A DNA stretch of 64,000 nt from Ryuthela nishihirai (GCA_038380435.1 JAWZYU010000056.1:2356001-2420000), one strand, 5' to 3'. Positions 23,014 to 33,727 are shown, counted from the first letter of the stretch. Numbers and translations are program-made. The notes: a model not told the origin generated them from the letters alone.

Positions 23014-23280
23014 CCGTGAGCCGAGCAAACTTGGATCTATATACCTTTGTTCATGGCTAACCGGGGAATAAAGTAAATTTAGGTTTTGACCGATGGATGA
23101 GCTTTCCTTCTATAGGACTGATCGCCATAGGATTGTTGGGGATGAGATGCATCTGTATGGTGTAGCCTTGCCCCTGACAAGTAGATAGTACACGGCAATT
23201 CCTCACTGGTAGTGTCGAAAGGCGGAACCGTGTCTTGTCGTGGTTGCTGTGTTGTGCAGCAACAAAGGAAGTAATGTACT
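23014..23280 (+). repeat. Repeat C copy, unassigned family
   Basis: Collinear with 48,050-48,360 and 48,418-48,690. Shared blocks are CCGAGC(A/G)AACTTGGATCTA, TTGTTCATGGCTA, TATAGGACTG, TGGTAGTGTCG and CCGTGGTTGC-like. It is diverged relative to the 48-kb copies. No coding frame is conserved between copies. Confidence 0.75.
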
Positions 23281-23474
23281 AGCCATCTACGATGTGCTGA
23301 AAAACAATCGACTTCCTCTGCAGTGGCACAACGATTATAACAGTTTCCTCAAAATTGGGCGTCGTGTTTCGTAACTCATTTGGTCAAAGTCATCTCAATC
23401 TCTTCACTATGCGATATTCGGCTAGAGCTGTGTTATTGACCCGTGATTGGAGAATAATTTTCATGATTATTCTG

Positions 23475-23689
23475 TACAGTCGCTCAAAAACGCATCCGAA
23501 CGCTACGGTTGATTACAGAATTCAGAAAAATATCTGGCAACAATATTTTTAGGAATTAATGATCTGGCAACCTGGGTGAACGTTCACGAAGGTTGCCAGA
23601 TCACTAATTTCTAAAAATATTGTTGCCAGATATTTTTTCTGGATTCTGTAATCAACCATATCGTTCGGATACGTTTTTGAGCGACTGTA
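23475..23689. mobile_element. Palindromic MITE, full copy
   Basis: The 215-bp element begins TACAGTCGCTCAAAAACG and ends in its complement. Nearly the whole left half is complementary to the right half, including GATTACAGAATTCAGAAAAA and ATCTGGCAAC. TA at each end indicates Tc1/mariner-type mobilisation. It has no coding capacity. Confidence 0.92.
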
Positions 23690-24186
23690 CATCACTTGTT
23701 CTACTCTCTGGCAATGTTTACAGAAATTCAATTTTTTACTTGTCATTCCATTCCAGTGACCTCATTATTATCTGCTTCAAATTTCAGCTTTGTGCAGTTA
23801 ATCGTTTTTTTTCCGCAGATCAACAAAGGAACGCAGTTTAATTATAACCACTCGGTATACATCGTCAGTTTCAAACATTTCATTTGACACCTCCTCCTTT
23901 CCTAAATTTGAAGGCTAAATCCTGACCTTGATTGAGATAATAAATAATTATTTTATCTTGAAAAATTGCTTAAAACATTATTTAGTTTCATAAAGAAATA
24001 GAAGTACAAACGTATATTCTGACCACATTTCAATGCAATGGTCTAGAAATACACGTGAAAACCCATCTTATATAGATTCAGTGGGGCACGTGAGCATCTA
24101 AACAAGTGAAAGCAATCCTTATAGCGAAACCAATTCGCGAGAATGGAATGAAGTATGGTGCTTAGTATTGCCTTACAGCAATTGAG
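23690..24186. other. AT-rich stretch, nothing recognised
   Basis: No feature supported between the MITE and SINE fragments. Confidence 0.4.
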
Positions 24187-24520
24187 TGGAATTTTTTTAC
24201 CTACGAGAGGTACTTTTCTGCACACAATGGGCCAAATGGTTAGAAGTTTGCTGGGAGCAGACTTTATGGACAACTATTAGGAGACAGAGGGTAGTCTACT
24301 ATAAAAGCCATTCATCGTATTCTTTAACATGCATTGGATACTCTCCTATACATGGTCCCATGGCTTTGTGTCCCATCCAATGGACGGTGGTCTATTCCAA
24401 GCCCATCGGTGTACCATTGTACAGCTATTAGGATACACATGGCAGCCTCCTGTCAAGGCCATCCGTTTTTAACGTGCACCGGGTATGGTTCTCCCGCACC
24501 CAGAGCCACAGTTTAAAGTC
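24187..24520 (-). mobile_element. Two joined SINE-A fragments
   Basis: The first fragment (to about 24,420) covers tail to mid-body with an internal deletion. At about 24,430 the GGCAGCCTCCTGTCAAGGCC block appears a second time, showing that a second partial copy is fused to the first. Confidence 0.75.
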
Positions 24521-24559
24521 CAATGCACCAGATGACCTTCGGCAAGGCGGATTTCTCCG

Positions 24560-24640
24560 CCCTGCCCAAGGCTGTTAAATGGTCATTTAGCCTATTGTGT
24601 GCAAAAAAAGTGCCGCTCAGAGGCAAAACAATCCACACAC
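24560..24640 (+). mobile_element. SINE-A tail fragment
   Basis: CCGCCCTGCCCAAGG jumps to TTAAATGGTCATTTAGCC and then GTGCCGCTCAGAGGCAAAAC, in the opposite orientation to the preceding fragments. It is followed by a 10-bp hairpin, CCTCATGCGC/GCGCATGAGG, at 24,642-24,668. Confidence 0.75.
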
Positions 24641-24684
24641 TCCTCATGCGCTCCTTGTGCGCATGAGGATTGATTGATGTCCCA

Positions 24685-26350
24685 CAAGGATTAAAAATAT
24701 ATTTTTCCATTATTTTCGAAAAAATAGGCAGAATTGTTATTGGTCGATAGTTAGAAAAATCCTCCTTAATACCACCTTTGAAAATAGGTCTTAAAATACC
24801 TGTTTTGAGTTCAGTAGGTATGTTCCCAGTAAATATAATCTGAATTATAATTTTTGATATAATATTTAGTAGTGTCTCTTTATTAAATTTTATATGTTTA
24901 ATGCAAACATTATCGTAACCAGGTGATTTATTGGTGTCTAATGAAGTAATTATTTCATCAGTTTGTTTTTCAGTGATTTCATGTATATAGATAGATTTCA
25001 AAACTCTTTGTATCATGGTTGGAACATAATTTATATCGTCTTGGTGATTTGTATTTCTTATCTGTAAAATTAGTGTATTATAAATGTCATTGTAATTATT
25101 TGCTATTTCTTCCACAGAAATTTCTTTTTGGCCATATTGTCAATTATTACATCGTCCGATGATTTTTTCTGTTTTCCTTCTAATATTTCATATATTAATT
25201 GCCAGGTAGCCTTCATATCATTTTTTTTTCATTAAAAGTTTATTTCTATAATAAAGTTGTTTCTGATTTCTAATCTGAATATTAACCTATTCCTTAATTT
25301 TTTATAGTTATTTTTATAAGCATCACTTTTATCATTGTTTTTAAATTTAATCCATGCTTTATCTCTTTCTTCAATTAATTCTATCAAGTTCGGTGTTATC
25401 CAATTTTTGCTATGATTTCTTTTTACCTTTCCAACTCTCCTCATATATTCTATTTTTTCCTAAAATTCCATTATAAATGTCTTTAAATACTTCATATAGG
25501 TTTAATTCATCCATTGAGTTGTCACCATAATTTTCTAAATTCCAATTCATTTCAGAAATAGCTTTGTTTATATTGTTATGGTCAAATGACCAATTCTTAT
25601 TTTCCTGGTCTGTTTCATTATAATTAGTATTATTCAAATTGTTATTGGTGTTGCTAATCAGTGTTAAAATCATATAGTGATCTGCTATTTTGCTTGTTTG
25701 AATTATTGAATTTGCGATATATTTTTAATCAGTTTAATATTAATATGATCTATACAGGTTTTGGTAATTTTTATTTTTTACTATTTCTTCTCTTGTAGCT
25801 TCCCTTATTAATCTTTCAAAATTCATTTCAGCCAATAGTGTGATATATTTTTCTGTGCCATGTTTTTTAATATTCATTGTATCGATATTAAAATCACGTA
25901 TTAAAATCTGATTTTGGTCTTTTTCTGTATTTACCATCCAGTTTTGGAAATTCAACAGAAAAGAGTTCACATCTGTACTAGGCGATCTGTATAGTGCTAA
26001 AACATGATCTATTATTTTTTTTTACTTTTATATACATAGTTTCCGCTGGAAGTGTTTGTTGTGAAATAATTTCAATATCTAGATTTTCTTTATAGTATAC
26101 TGAAATCCCCCTAATATTTTTATTTATATTATCATTTGTGATTCTATTAAATTTATCAATATTATATAAATAATTTTCATATTTATTTACATTTGTTTCA
26201 GTTAAAACAAGCAAATCAATGTGTTTTATGTAATTGTTAAAACTTAATTTTAATGAATCCCAATGTTTTCTTTGACTTCTTATATTAACATGAGCAATTC
26301 CTAATTTATTTTTGGTGAATAAATTTACTATAATTATTTACGAACCAAGC
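24685..26350 (-). pseudogene. LINE ORF2 remnant (endonuclease and truncated RT)
   Basis: Minus-strand second ORF of a CR1/L2-like LINE. From high to low coordinates: the endonuclease start with VLTETNVNKYENYLYN (about 26,214) and GISVYYKENLDIEI. Next is RDFNIDTMN at about 25,900, corresponding to the conserved GDFN block with G changed to R. Then a linker with ENKNWSFDHNNINKAI. Then the RT N-terminal part with DEIITSLDTNKSPGYD, TELKTGILRPIFKGG and SNYRPITILPIFSKIMEKYI. It stops abruptly at about 24,685, before the catalytic palm motifs, where SINE-A fragments begin. Several frameshifts occur. It lies downstream of ORF1 at 26.5-27.5 kb as expected for one element. Confidence 0.85.
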
Positions 26351-26516
26351 CTCCACTTCTAAACCTGTAGTTACATAAGCAACATCATAGTTGCTATCAA
26401 GACCTTCAAAATTCAAATCAGACATAGCTAACAAGAATATTCATAAAAAAAGCAAAAGTAAAGAGCAAAAAAAAAAGAAAAAAAGCAAGGTTTATCGGAC
26501 ATATCTAAAACTTCAA

Positions 26517-27495
26517 AAATCATCAAAGTTGGTGAACATATCAACATTGATAATTCTTTCACCATTTGATTTCCTCATTATAACTTTTCCATTTTTGAAC
26601 CAAACATACTTATAATTTTTTTCTTTTGCACACATCCCTGCTCTCCAGAAAAGTTCTCTGTTAATCATAGTCATGATTTCATTAATATATATTGGTGTTC
26701 CTTTATCATTAAGATCTGCAATAGTGGTTGAAATTTTTTTTTCCTGTTTTGTATCCAAATGTCTCTATCTTTCCCTGTAACGAATTGGACAATTATCTTT
26801 GGGGTTTTGTTTTTATTTCTTTCTGGAAGTCTGTGAACTTTTTCAATCGTATTGTCTGTGTAGTTGACTATGTTTAATGACTGGGAAATTTTATACAGCT
26901 TTATTTTAAGCTCTGTTTCATCCTCCCCTTCAATTATGGGAACACCATGAATTTTTATATTTTTATTGCGTCCATATTGTTCCAGGTCATTAAGATTTTG
27001 TTTCAGCTCCTTAATCTCTTCTCTCATTTCTGTATTTAAATTTTCGGCTTCATAGATTTTTGTAGTTAAATCCTTTTGATTTTTTTCGCAATTTGTTACT
27101 TGTTGCATCAGTTCGTCATACTTGCTAGAAAAAAATTCTACACTTCGTTTTAATTCTCTCACTTCTGTCTTTAAATCACGGATCTCTACTATCAATACAT
27201 TGATGTCACGTGTCGAATTGTCTCTGTTTCCCATGTCTAAGTTCGCTTTTGGGTTTATTTTGTTCGACTTGCATTCGAAACATAACCACGCATTCTTCTT
27301 TTCTAGGGACAGCTTTTTGTAATTTTTTTCTGTTGTGCCCGAACAGACAAAATGCAGTTTGCCGTTGCATCCACTGCAAACTACGCATTCCAAGTTGGGT
27401 GGTACTGCTTCGTCACATCTGTTGCAAATTGAGGTCATTGTTGTGAGCGGAAGCGATATGCCTCTGGCAAAAACAACGAGAGCCACCCGCGACAA
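26517..27495 (-). pseudogene. LINE ORF1 with PHD finger and coiled coil
   Basis: ORF1 protein of the same LINE; such proteins bind the element's RNA and aid reverse transcription. A complete PHD-type zinc finger is visible in the first 75 residues: C24, C27, C40, C43, H48, C51, C72, C75. Residues about 90-190 are rich in E, K, L and N with heptad character (a coiled coil). They are followed by RNKNIKIHGVPIIEGEDE, the start of the RNA-recognition-like domain seen in L1/CR1 ORF1 proteins. The frame breaks in a T-run near 26,736; the adjacent frame supplies the normal C-terminus (GTPIYINEIMT, NYKYVWFKNGKVIMRKSNGE) down to 26,517. One frameshift therefore separates it from an intact protein. The start could be the first ATG (27,495) or M20. 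Confidence 0.85.
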
Positions 27496-27589
27496 CAGGA
27501 AGATTGCAACAATTAGTCCAAAAGTTCGGTCTCGTTGATCTTTTGCAGCACACCAGCACAGAAGGCACTGTACACGGAGGCTGACGTCG

Positions 27590-27722
27590 GTTTCCCCTAC
27601 TGACCGTGGGCAGGGCGGGTAATTTTGCGGAGATAAATCTTAACGCTGACCCAGCTGGGACTCTAAACTGGGAACTACAGATTACGAGCCTGGCGCGCTA
27701 CCGACTAAGCCACCCCGCCCCC
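27590..27722 (-). mobile_element. SINE-A head fragment
   Basis: CCCTACTGACCGTGGGCAGG to the tRNA head ending CACCCCGCCCCC; the 3' two thirds are absent. Confidence 0.9.
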
Positions 27723-28045
27723 AGATCACAAGGAGACCAAGAGCTCAGAAAAGGTTGGTGAGAGGGGACCTGCTGGACAGCTGTTGGGGAACAGATGGTA
27801 GCCTCCTGTCAAGGCCATTCAGCATGTTCTTTAACGTGCACAGGGTATGACTCTCCCGCACACAGACCACAGCTTAATATCCGATCTGATGGACAACAGC
27901 CTTTCCAAGCCAATTGGTGTCTTCTATAGACCGAGGGCCAGATGGGGAGTTTTGCAGAGATAAATCAAAACACTGGCCCAGTGGGGACTCTAACCTGGGA
28001 ACTGCTGATTATGGGGCTGCTGCGCTACTGACTGAATCACCCCCA
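27723..28045 (-). mobile_element. SINE-A copy, diverged, tail-truncated
   Basis: It starts inside the body (AGATCACAAGGAGACC) immediately at the end of the preceding head and runs to a second, more decayed head (GACTGAATCACCCCC). Two SINEs are thus joined head to body. Confidence 0.85.
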
Positions 28046-28203
28046 AGTGTGGGAAAACCATACCCTGTGCATATTAAAGAACACAATGGGTGGACTTGAT
28101 GGGAGGTTACCATCTGTTTCCTAACAGCTGTCTAGTGAGCCCCCTTCCTTCAACCCATTATGTGCAAAAAAAAAGATGACGTTCAGAGATAAAACAACCT
28201 GAC
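28046..28203 (+). mobile_element. SINE-A 3' fragment
   Basis: Opposite orientation to its left neighbour: AACCATACCCTGTGCATATT through AGAGATAAAACAACCTGACC. Confidence 0.85.
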
Positions 28204-28239
28204 CTTTCACCAATCTTCTCTTAGCCCTTGGGGTCCTAG

Positions 28240-28598
28240 AGCCTTGTATTGGCGCCAGGCTCGTAATCTGCAGTTTCCAGGTTCGAGTCCCAGATGGGTC
28301 AGCATTAAGATTTATCTCCGGAAAACTCCCCGCCCTGCCCACGGTCAGTAGGGGACACCGATGGGCTTCGAAAGACCGCCGTCCGTCGGATGGGACGTAA
28401 AGCCGTGGCACTGTGTGCGGGAGAGCCCGTTAAAGAACACACTGGATGGCTTTGACGGGAGGATACCATCTGTCTCCCAACAGCTGTTCCAGTGGGTCCC
28501 CTTTCCAAACTTTCTCTGAATCTTCGGGGTTCATGTGACCTGGCCATTTACCCCATGGTGTGCCAAAAAATTGCGCTCAGAGGTAAAACAAACCAAAT
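28240..28598 (+). mobile_element. SINE-A copy, A box lost
   Basis: It begins GGCGCCAGGCTCGTAATCTG, keeps the B box GGTTCGAGTCCC, has a small deletion around GGGAGAGCC, and ends AGAGGTAAAACAAACC. It is followed by a CGTCATTATCGTCATCATCA stretch that continues at 29,018 as the LINE tail. Confidence 0.9.
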
Positions 28599-28624
28599 AA
28601 ACCTCGTCATTATCGTCATCATCA

Positions 28625-29017
28625 TTGGGCGGGGGTGGCTCAATTCGGTAGCGCGCCAGGCTCGTAATCTGTACAACCCAGGTTCGAGTCCCAGCGGGAT
28701 CAGCGTTGAGATTTATCCCCGCAAAATTCCCCGCCCTGCCCACGGTCAGTAGGGGACACCGATGGGCTTGGAAATGGCGACATCCGTCCGATGGGATGTT
28801 AAGCCGTGGCCCCGTGTGCGGGAGAGCCATACCCTGTGCACGTTAAAGAACACCCTGGATGGCCTTGACGGGAGGCTACCATCTGTCTCCCAACAGTTGT
28901 TCCAGTGGGTCCCCTCCCCCAACCTTCTCTGAGCCTTCGGAATCCATGTGACCTGGCCATTTAGCCCATGGTGTGCAAAAAAGTGTCGCTCAGAGGTAAA
29001 ACAACCCAACCCAACCC
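28625..29017 (+). mobile_element. SINE-A full length, inserted in a LINE tail
   Basis: Complete from GGGCGGGGGTGGCTCA to CCCAACCCAACCC. ATC-repeat sequence flanks both ends (TCATCATCATT on the left, ATCATCATCATCACC on the right), so it landed in the (GAT)n tail of the adjacent RTE-like LINE. Confidence 0.92.
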
Positions 29018-29105
29018 ATCATCATCATCACCATCATCCTCAAGCAGCCATGGACTACGGAGGTCCAACCAGAACGTGCAATTTAGTTCTCAAACCATGT
29101 CTGTC

Positions 29106-30479
29106 CTAAGCTACATCGGCTGCGTCCGGCCACTGCACACCATTTCTAACAACGTCCTGTTTGACATTGTCTGCCCACCGCATCATAGGTCTCCCCCTCT
29201 TTCTGAAAACTTTAGGCACACTGTTCATAATCCTATTTTCAAATCTATAATTATCCATATGGGCAACATGGCCAAACCAACGGAGTTTCTCTCTGCACAA
29301 TATGCTGCTTAAAGGAGGTTGCAAATTCCTTTGCCTAACCTTATCATTAGTTACAAAGTTTAACCACCTAATGCCCAAGATACTGCGTAAGCATCTGGAA
29401 TCAAAAGCATCTAGTTTCCTGTTATCTTGTTTACAAAGTGTCCTAGTTTCACTACCATAACTAACCTTAGAAAGAACCAAACTATTATACAGCCTAATTT
29501 TAGTCTTTAGGTGTATATGCCTATTTCTCCACACTCTCCATAGATTCTTAAAAGTCCCGGCAGCAATCCCTATTCGTCTGTTAATCTCATGTCGCACATC
29601 ACCATTATCTGTTACATAGTTCCCAAGATAATTAAACTGTGACACCTGCTCAAGACTGCAACCATTCAGATTAACTGAATCACAGCCTGCCTGACCAATT
29701 TTCATCACTTTAGTTTTCTCTCTGTTTATAACCAAACCTACTCTACTACCAGTCTCATCAACAGCTCGAATGAAAGAGTTCATCTCATCAACATCATTTG
29801 CCAAAAGGGCTAAATCATCAGCATAATCTAAATCAGAAATTTTCCTATCTCCAGTCCATTTAAGGCCAAAATCTTTCCCTTGAAGTGAATTTCGCATAAC
29901 ATAATCAATAACCAAACTAAAAAGAAAAGGAGACAAAATGCACCCTTGTCGAACACCAGAAGCAATGCTAAACCAATTGCTACAAGCCTTACCAACTCTC
30001 ACACACGACTCAGTGTTATTATAGAGAGCTTTCATTATGTTAAATAACTTGTCAGGTATACCATATGATCTCACAATCAACCACAAATTATGACGATCAA
30101 CAGAGTCGAAAGCCTTTTTGAAATCAACAAAGCTAGCAACCAAAGGTTTCTGAAACTCTAAACATTTCTCAAGAATCTGCCTAAGTGAAAATATCTGATC
30201 CACACATCCCCTACCACTTCTGAATCCACATTGCGCATCACGCAATTGACTGTCAACCAGATTCTTAATTCTATTAAGCACAATCATGGAAAGAACTTTA
30301 CCTGGAACAGAGAGTAGGCTGATACCCCTATAGTTACCACAAGAACTGCGATCACCTTTTTTGAAAATAGGGATAACAATAGCTCTGGTAAAATCCTTAG
30401 GAACCATGCCTTTATCATAAAAGATATTCAGAATTTCAGTCATCCAAGTGGTAACCGAAACATTCCCAGCTCTAAGCAT
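29106..30479 (-). pseudogene. RTE-like reverse transcriptase domain, 457-codon frame
   Basis: Reverse transcriptase that would prime on nicked genomic DNA. Conserved blocks in order are AIVIPIFKKGDRSSCGNYRG (residues about 34-53), CGFRSGRGCVDQI, FVDFKKAFDSVDR (first catalytic Asp), SGVRQGCILSPFLFSLVID, and DLDYADDLALLAND (catalytic YADD). Then come VGLVINREKTKVMKIGQ and QFNYLGNYVTD. The C-terminus, LRWFGHVAHMDNYRFENR with KRGRPMMRWADNV, resembles elements whose endonuclease is related to the cfdp2 group. The palm motifs look intact. The frame opens after a break at about 30,480 that separates it from the linker. Confidence 0.92.
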
Positions 30480-30544
30480 TTCCGTAATAATTTCATCTAC
30501 CCCTGGGGATTTATATAGTTTAAGTTTAAAACAGCCAAAATAAC

Positions 30545-31780
30545 TTAAGATTGTGTTATAGAGTCAACATTAAAGCCACCAATGCATCTATCATCATTGC
30601 AAACAATGGGAATAGAACTAACCTCATTGTTTAGAATATCACTGAAATGCTCAGCCCACCTAGCCATGACAGAATCCTCACCTTCTATAACCTTACCTTG
30701 TTTATCCTTCAATCCCTGTATACCTATCCGTTTTCTACCATACAAAACATTAACTATCTGGTACAGCTCTCTGCTGTTGTGCTGTTTAACTGCTTCCTCG
30801 GCTTTGTCAGCCAAACCATCAAGCCAAAGATTCTTATCAGTAGCTAAGTGATCCTTTACACGTTTATTAAGTTCTCTGTAATGCTTTCTATTATTACTAG
30901 TAGGGTATTGATTAAGGACATTTCTGCAGTTCTTTCTTTCCGAAATAAGCTCAAGTGCCTTATCTCTCAGATAATTCTGTCTCTTCTGCTCCTTTTTTCC
31001 TAAAAGAAACTACTGTTAGTGTCCAAAAAAGCCTGTTTAAAATGATCCCATTCTTCCTCAACTTCAGTAGTAAGCATACCATAACTGTCATAATGACTAA
31101 GTAACCTATCATGGTAAGCTTTGGCAATAACTGGATCTTTCAGAGCTTCCGTATTAAAAGTAAATTTTTTAACCCTAGCACAACACTTTTTAAGTTTAAG
31201 TTGCAAGACACTTTTAATAAGGTAATGGTCACATCCATTTTCAGCTCCCCTATATGACCTGGTATTCCTAACAGAACTAGCCCATTTGCTGTTAATTAAT
31301 ATAAAATCAATCATATTCTTATGCAGCCCATCGGGTGAAACCCATGTGTATTTATGTATGTCGCGGTGTTTGTAATAAGTGTTAGTTATTCTGAATCCAT
31401 TGAGTTTACTTACCTGTAGGAGACGTTGCCCATTGCCATTGCAGCTACCAATACCAAAAGGCCTGTTACTCCTCCCCAAAGGTCAGAGTCGGTACCAACT
31501 TTGCCATTGAAGTCACCAAGAACAAGGGTAATATCTCCTTTCTTGACAGAATTCAAAATATCCTGAAGTTGTTCATAAAACCTATCCTTCTCATCCTCAT
31601 CGGCATCCTCAGTGGGGGCATAATAGCAGATAACATTCAAGTCTTTAACGCTTGTCTGAAATTTTGCTGTAAGAAACCTTTCATTAATGCACTAATATCC
31701 TAGAAAAGCATCACTAGCGTGTCTGCTGAGAAGCAGACCCACGCCTTGGTGATGCTTATTGTCGTCCCTCGCTGAAAAGA
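30545..31780 (-). pseudogene. RTE-like endonuclease and linker, frameshifted
   Basis: Apurinic-type endonuclease that nicks the target. At about 31,700-31,780 RDDNKHHQGVGLLLSRHAS is readable. At 31,410-31,640 is NVICYYAPTEDADEDEKDRF and LVLGDFNGKVG (the GDFN catalytic block). At 31,000-31,479 is RITNTYYKHRDIHKYTWVSP, NMIDFILIN and ENGCDHYLIKSVLQLKLKK (the C-terminal D-H active-site region, usually SDHxxV, here CDHYLI). At 30,545-30,814 is the linker with VKQHNSRELYQIVNVLYGRK. Three frame changes break it. Confidence 0.87.
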
Positions 31781-31822
31781 GAAATTTAAGATTGTTTTTA
31801 AGAATCTGACCTTTTTCTGATT

Positions 31823-31993
31823 GTGCCGAGTGGTTAGGGAGCTCAGATACTGATCAAAAGAGCCTGGTTACAGGCCCAGATAAGTTATGGATGTCTTTCT
31901 CTTGAGGTCTCGCCTTCCTCATAGATCTTCTCTAGGGCATATTTAACTGACAAGCCATTATCAGACCTCTGTGCAAGTAGCTGCTTGAGAGGT
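31823..31993 (+). mobile_element. SINE-B copy
   Basis: The head GTGCCGAGTGGTTAGGGAGC and decayed B box (GGTTACAGGCCC) precede the body GAGGTCTCGCCTTCCTCATA, CAGACCTCTGTGCAAGTAGC and CTGCTTGAGAGGT. A SINE-A copy interrupts its tail. Confidence 0.85.
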
Positions 31994-32386
31994 TAGATTG
32001 GATTGGATTGTTTTACCTCTGAGCGGCACTTTTTGCACCCCATGGGCTAAATGGCCAGGTCACATGGACCCCGAAGGCTCAGAGAAGGTTGGTGAAAGGG
32101 ACCCACTGGAACAGCTGTTGGGAGACAGATGGTAGCCTCCCGTCAAGGCCATCCAGCATGTTCTTTAACGTGCACGGGATATGGCTCTGCCGCACACGGG
32201 GGAAACGGCTTAACGCCCCATGCGACGTCAAGGCCATCGGTTCAAGCCCATCGGTGTCCCCTACTTACCGTGGGCAGGGCGGGGAAATTTTGCGGAGATA
32301 AATCTCAACTCTGACCCAGCTGGGACTCGAACCTGGGAACTACAGATCTACAGCCTGGCGCGCTACCGACTGAGCCACCCCCGCCC
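31994..32386 (-). mobile_element. SINE-A full length, 13-bp TSD
   Basis: CTGCTTGAGAGGT (31,981-31,993) and CTGCTTGACAGGT (32,387-32,399) flank it with one mismatch. The target is the 3' end of the SINE-B copy. The tail here is GATTGGATTGGATTG rather than the usual TTGGG units. Confidence 0.93.
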
Positions 32387-32535
32387 CTGCTTGACAGGTA
32401 AATTATTATTAAATCATTCAAAAAGTTTCGATGAGAAATTTAACAACTCAAATATAAAATAGTCAACAAAAATCTTATATAAATAACTAATAAAATTTGA
32501 TTATGCATATTATGGCCTCTTTTTTTGAACACTGC

Positions 32536-32850
32536 TGCCAGGCACTTAATCTGTAGTTCTCAGGTTCGAGTCCCGCTTGGGTCAGCGTTGAGATTTATCT
32601 CCGCAAAATTCCACGCCCTGCTCTCGGTCGATAAGGGATATCGATAGGCTTGGAAAGACCGCCGTCCATCGGATGGGACGTTAAACCTTGGCCCCGTATG
32701 CGGAAGATCCATAGCCAATGCACGTTAAAGAATACGACTTGATGTGAAGTTACCATGTGTACCCCTCCCCCCACGTTCTCTGAAACCTTGGGGGGTCTTT
32801 GTGACCTGTCCATTTAGCCCATTGTGTGCGAAAAAAAGAGGCGCTTAATC
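32536..32850 (+). mobile_element. SINE-A copy, diverged
   Basis: Begins at GCCAGGCACTTAATCTGTAG, has the B box GGTTCGAGTCCC, and ends near GCGAAAAAAAGAGGCGCTTA. A deletion removes the GGCTACC...TGTTCCAGTG part. Confidence 0.88.
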
Positions 32851-32868
32851 CAATTTTCAACACTTCTG

Positions 32869-32994
32869 TACAGAACTTCATGTTATTAACACGAAGGTTG
32901 CCAGATCATTAATTTCTAAAAAAATCGTTGCCAGATATTTTTTCTGAATTCTGAAATTAACCATAGTGTTCGGATACTTTTTTGAGCGACTGTA
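32869..32994. mobile_element. Palindromic MITE, right half
   Basis: CACGAAGGTTGCCAGATCAT through GAGCGACTGTA is the right half of the family seen at 23.5 kb. The left half is reduced to TACAG plus unrelated bases, so the palindrome is lost. Confidence 0.85.
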
Positions 32995-33299
32995 CCATTC
33001 CCTATTTTAGTGCTTACTGTTGAAAATATATATTTTCATATTTCTTACCTTTTATGTTGTTCTTTTAACTGTAGACATCTTTTGCGGTAGATAACGTGAA
33101 TGGCTCGTAGTTTTGGCAAAAACTATAGCCGTTTCCCCATATCATGCCAGCTCACAGGTCAATTCAGAACACATTGCATATCAAATGAAGATACATGACG
33201 TCAAACATGACGCATCAAACGTTTGTCATTCTATGTGCATGACTCCGATTTCACGTGGCTCGTCAGAGAAACTGAAATTAGTTCTTTCTTTATATTTTT

Positions 33300-33682
33300 G
33301 GGGCGGGGGTGGCTCAGTCGGTAGCGCGCCAGGCTCGTAATCTGTATTCCCAGGTTCGAGTCCCAGCTGGGTCAGCGTTGAGATTTATCTCCGCAAAATT
33401 CCCCGCCCTGCCCACGGTTAGTAGGGGACACCGATGGGCTTGGAAAGGCCGCCGTCCGTCGGATGGGACGTTAAGCCGTGGCCCCGTGTGTGGGAGAGCC
33501 ATACCCTGTGCACGTTAAAGAACACGCTGGATGGCCTTGACGGGAGGCTACCATCTGTCTCCCAACAGCTGTTCCAGTGGGTCCCTTCCCCCAACCTTTT
33601 CTGAGCGTTTGGGGTCCATGTAACCTGGCCATTTAGCCCATGATGTGCAAAAAAGTGCGGCTCAGAGGTAAAACAACCCATC
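33300..33682 (+). mobile_element. SINE-A full length, 12-bp TSD (reference copy)
   Basis: CTTTATATTTTT occurs at 33,288-33,299 and 33,683-33,694. The A box TGGCTCAGTCGG is at 33,310-33,321 and the B box GGTTCGAGTCC at 33,353-33,363. The copy ends GTAAAACAACCCAT without TTGGG-type repeats. It is the best-bounded complete copy in the window. Confidence 0.96.
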
Positions 33683-33727
33683 CTTTATATTTTTATTTTC
33701 CTTCTGGAGCATTGGTATCTGGTAAGG

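Larger units (their letters stand above)
29018..31822 (-). mobile_element. RTE-like LINE, nearly full length
   Basis: One element read on the minus strand: endonuclease, linker, reverse transcriptase, short 3' UTR and (GAT)n tail. The 2.8-kb length approaches that expected for RTE-type LINEs. Its 3' end is shared with the fragment at 4.5-5.3 kb. The 5' end abuts a SINE-B at 31,823. Frameshifts and stops disable it, but long frames remain, so it is younger than the other LINEs here. Confidence 0.88.

Noticed and set aside
28998..29017. (AACCC)n/(TTGGG)n as interstitial telomere repeat
   Set aside because: It is present only at SINE-A 3' ends, in one to three units, as the SINE tail. It differs from the TTAGG telomere repeat of most arthropods.
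33301..33375. tRNA genes at the A/B-box sequences (also at 16.6, 36.3, 37.4 and 43.9 kb)
   Set aside because: The heads continue into SINE bodies, no acceptor stem pairs after the B box, and copies are dispersed with target duplications.
33314..33502. Recurring open frames (for example LNVPSDGRRPFQAHRCPLL and related frames on either strand) that look like a conserved protein family
   Set aside because: They are three frames of the SINE-A body and follow its copies exactly, including truncated ones. Conservation is at the DNA level, with TSDs and a tRNA head.
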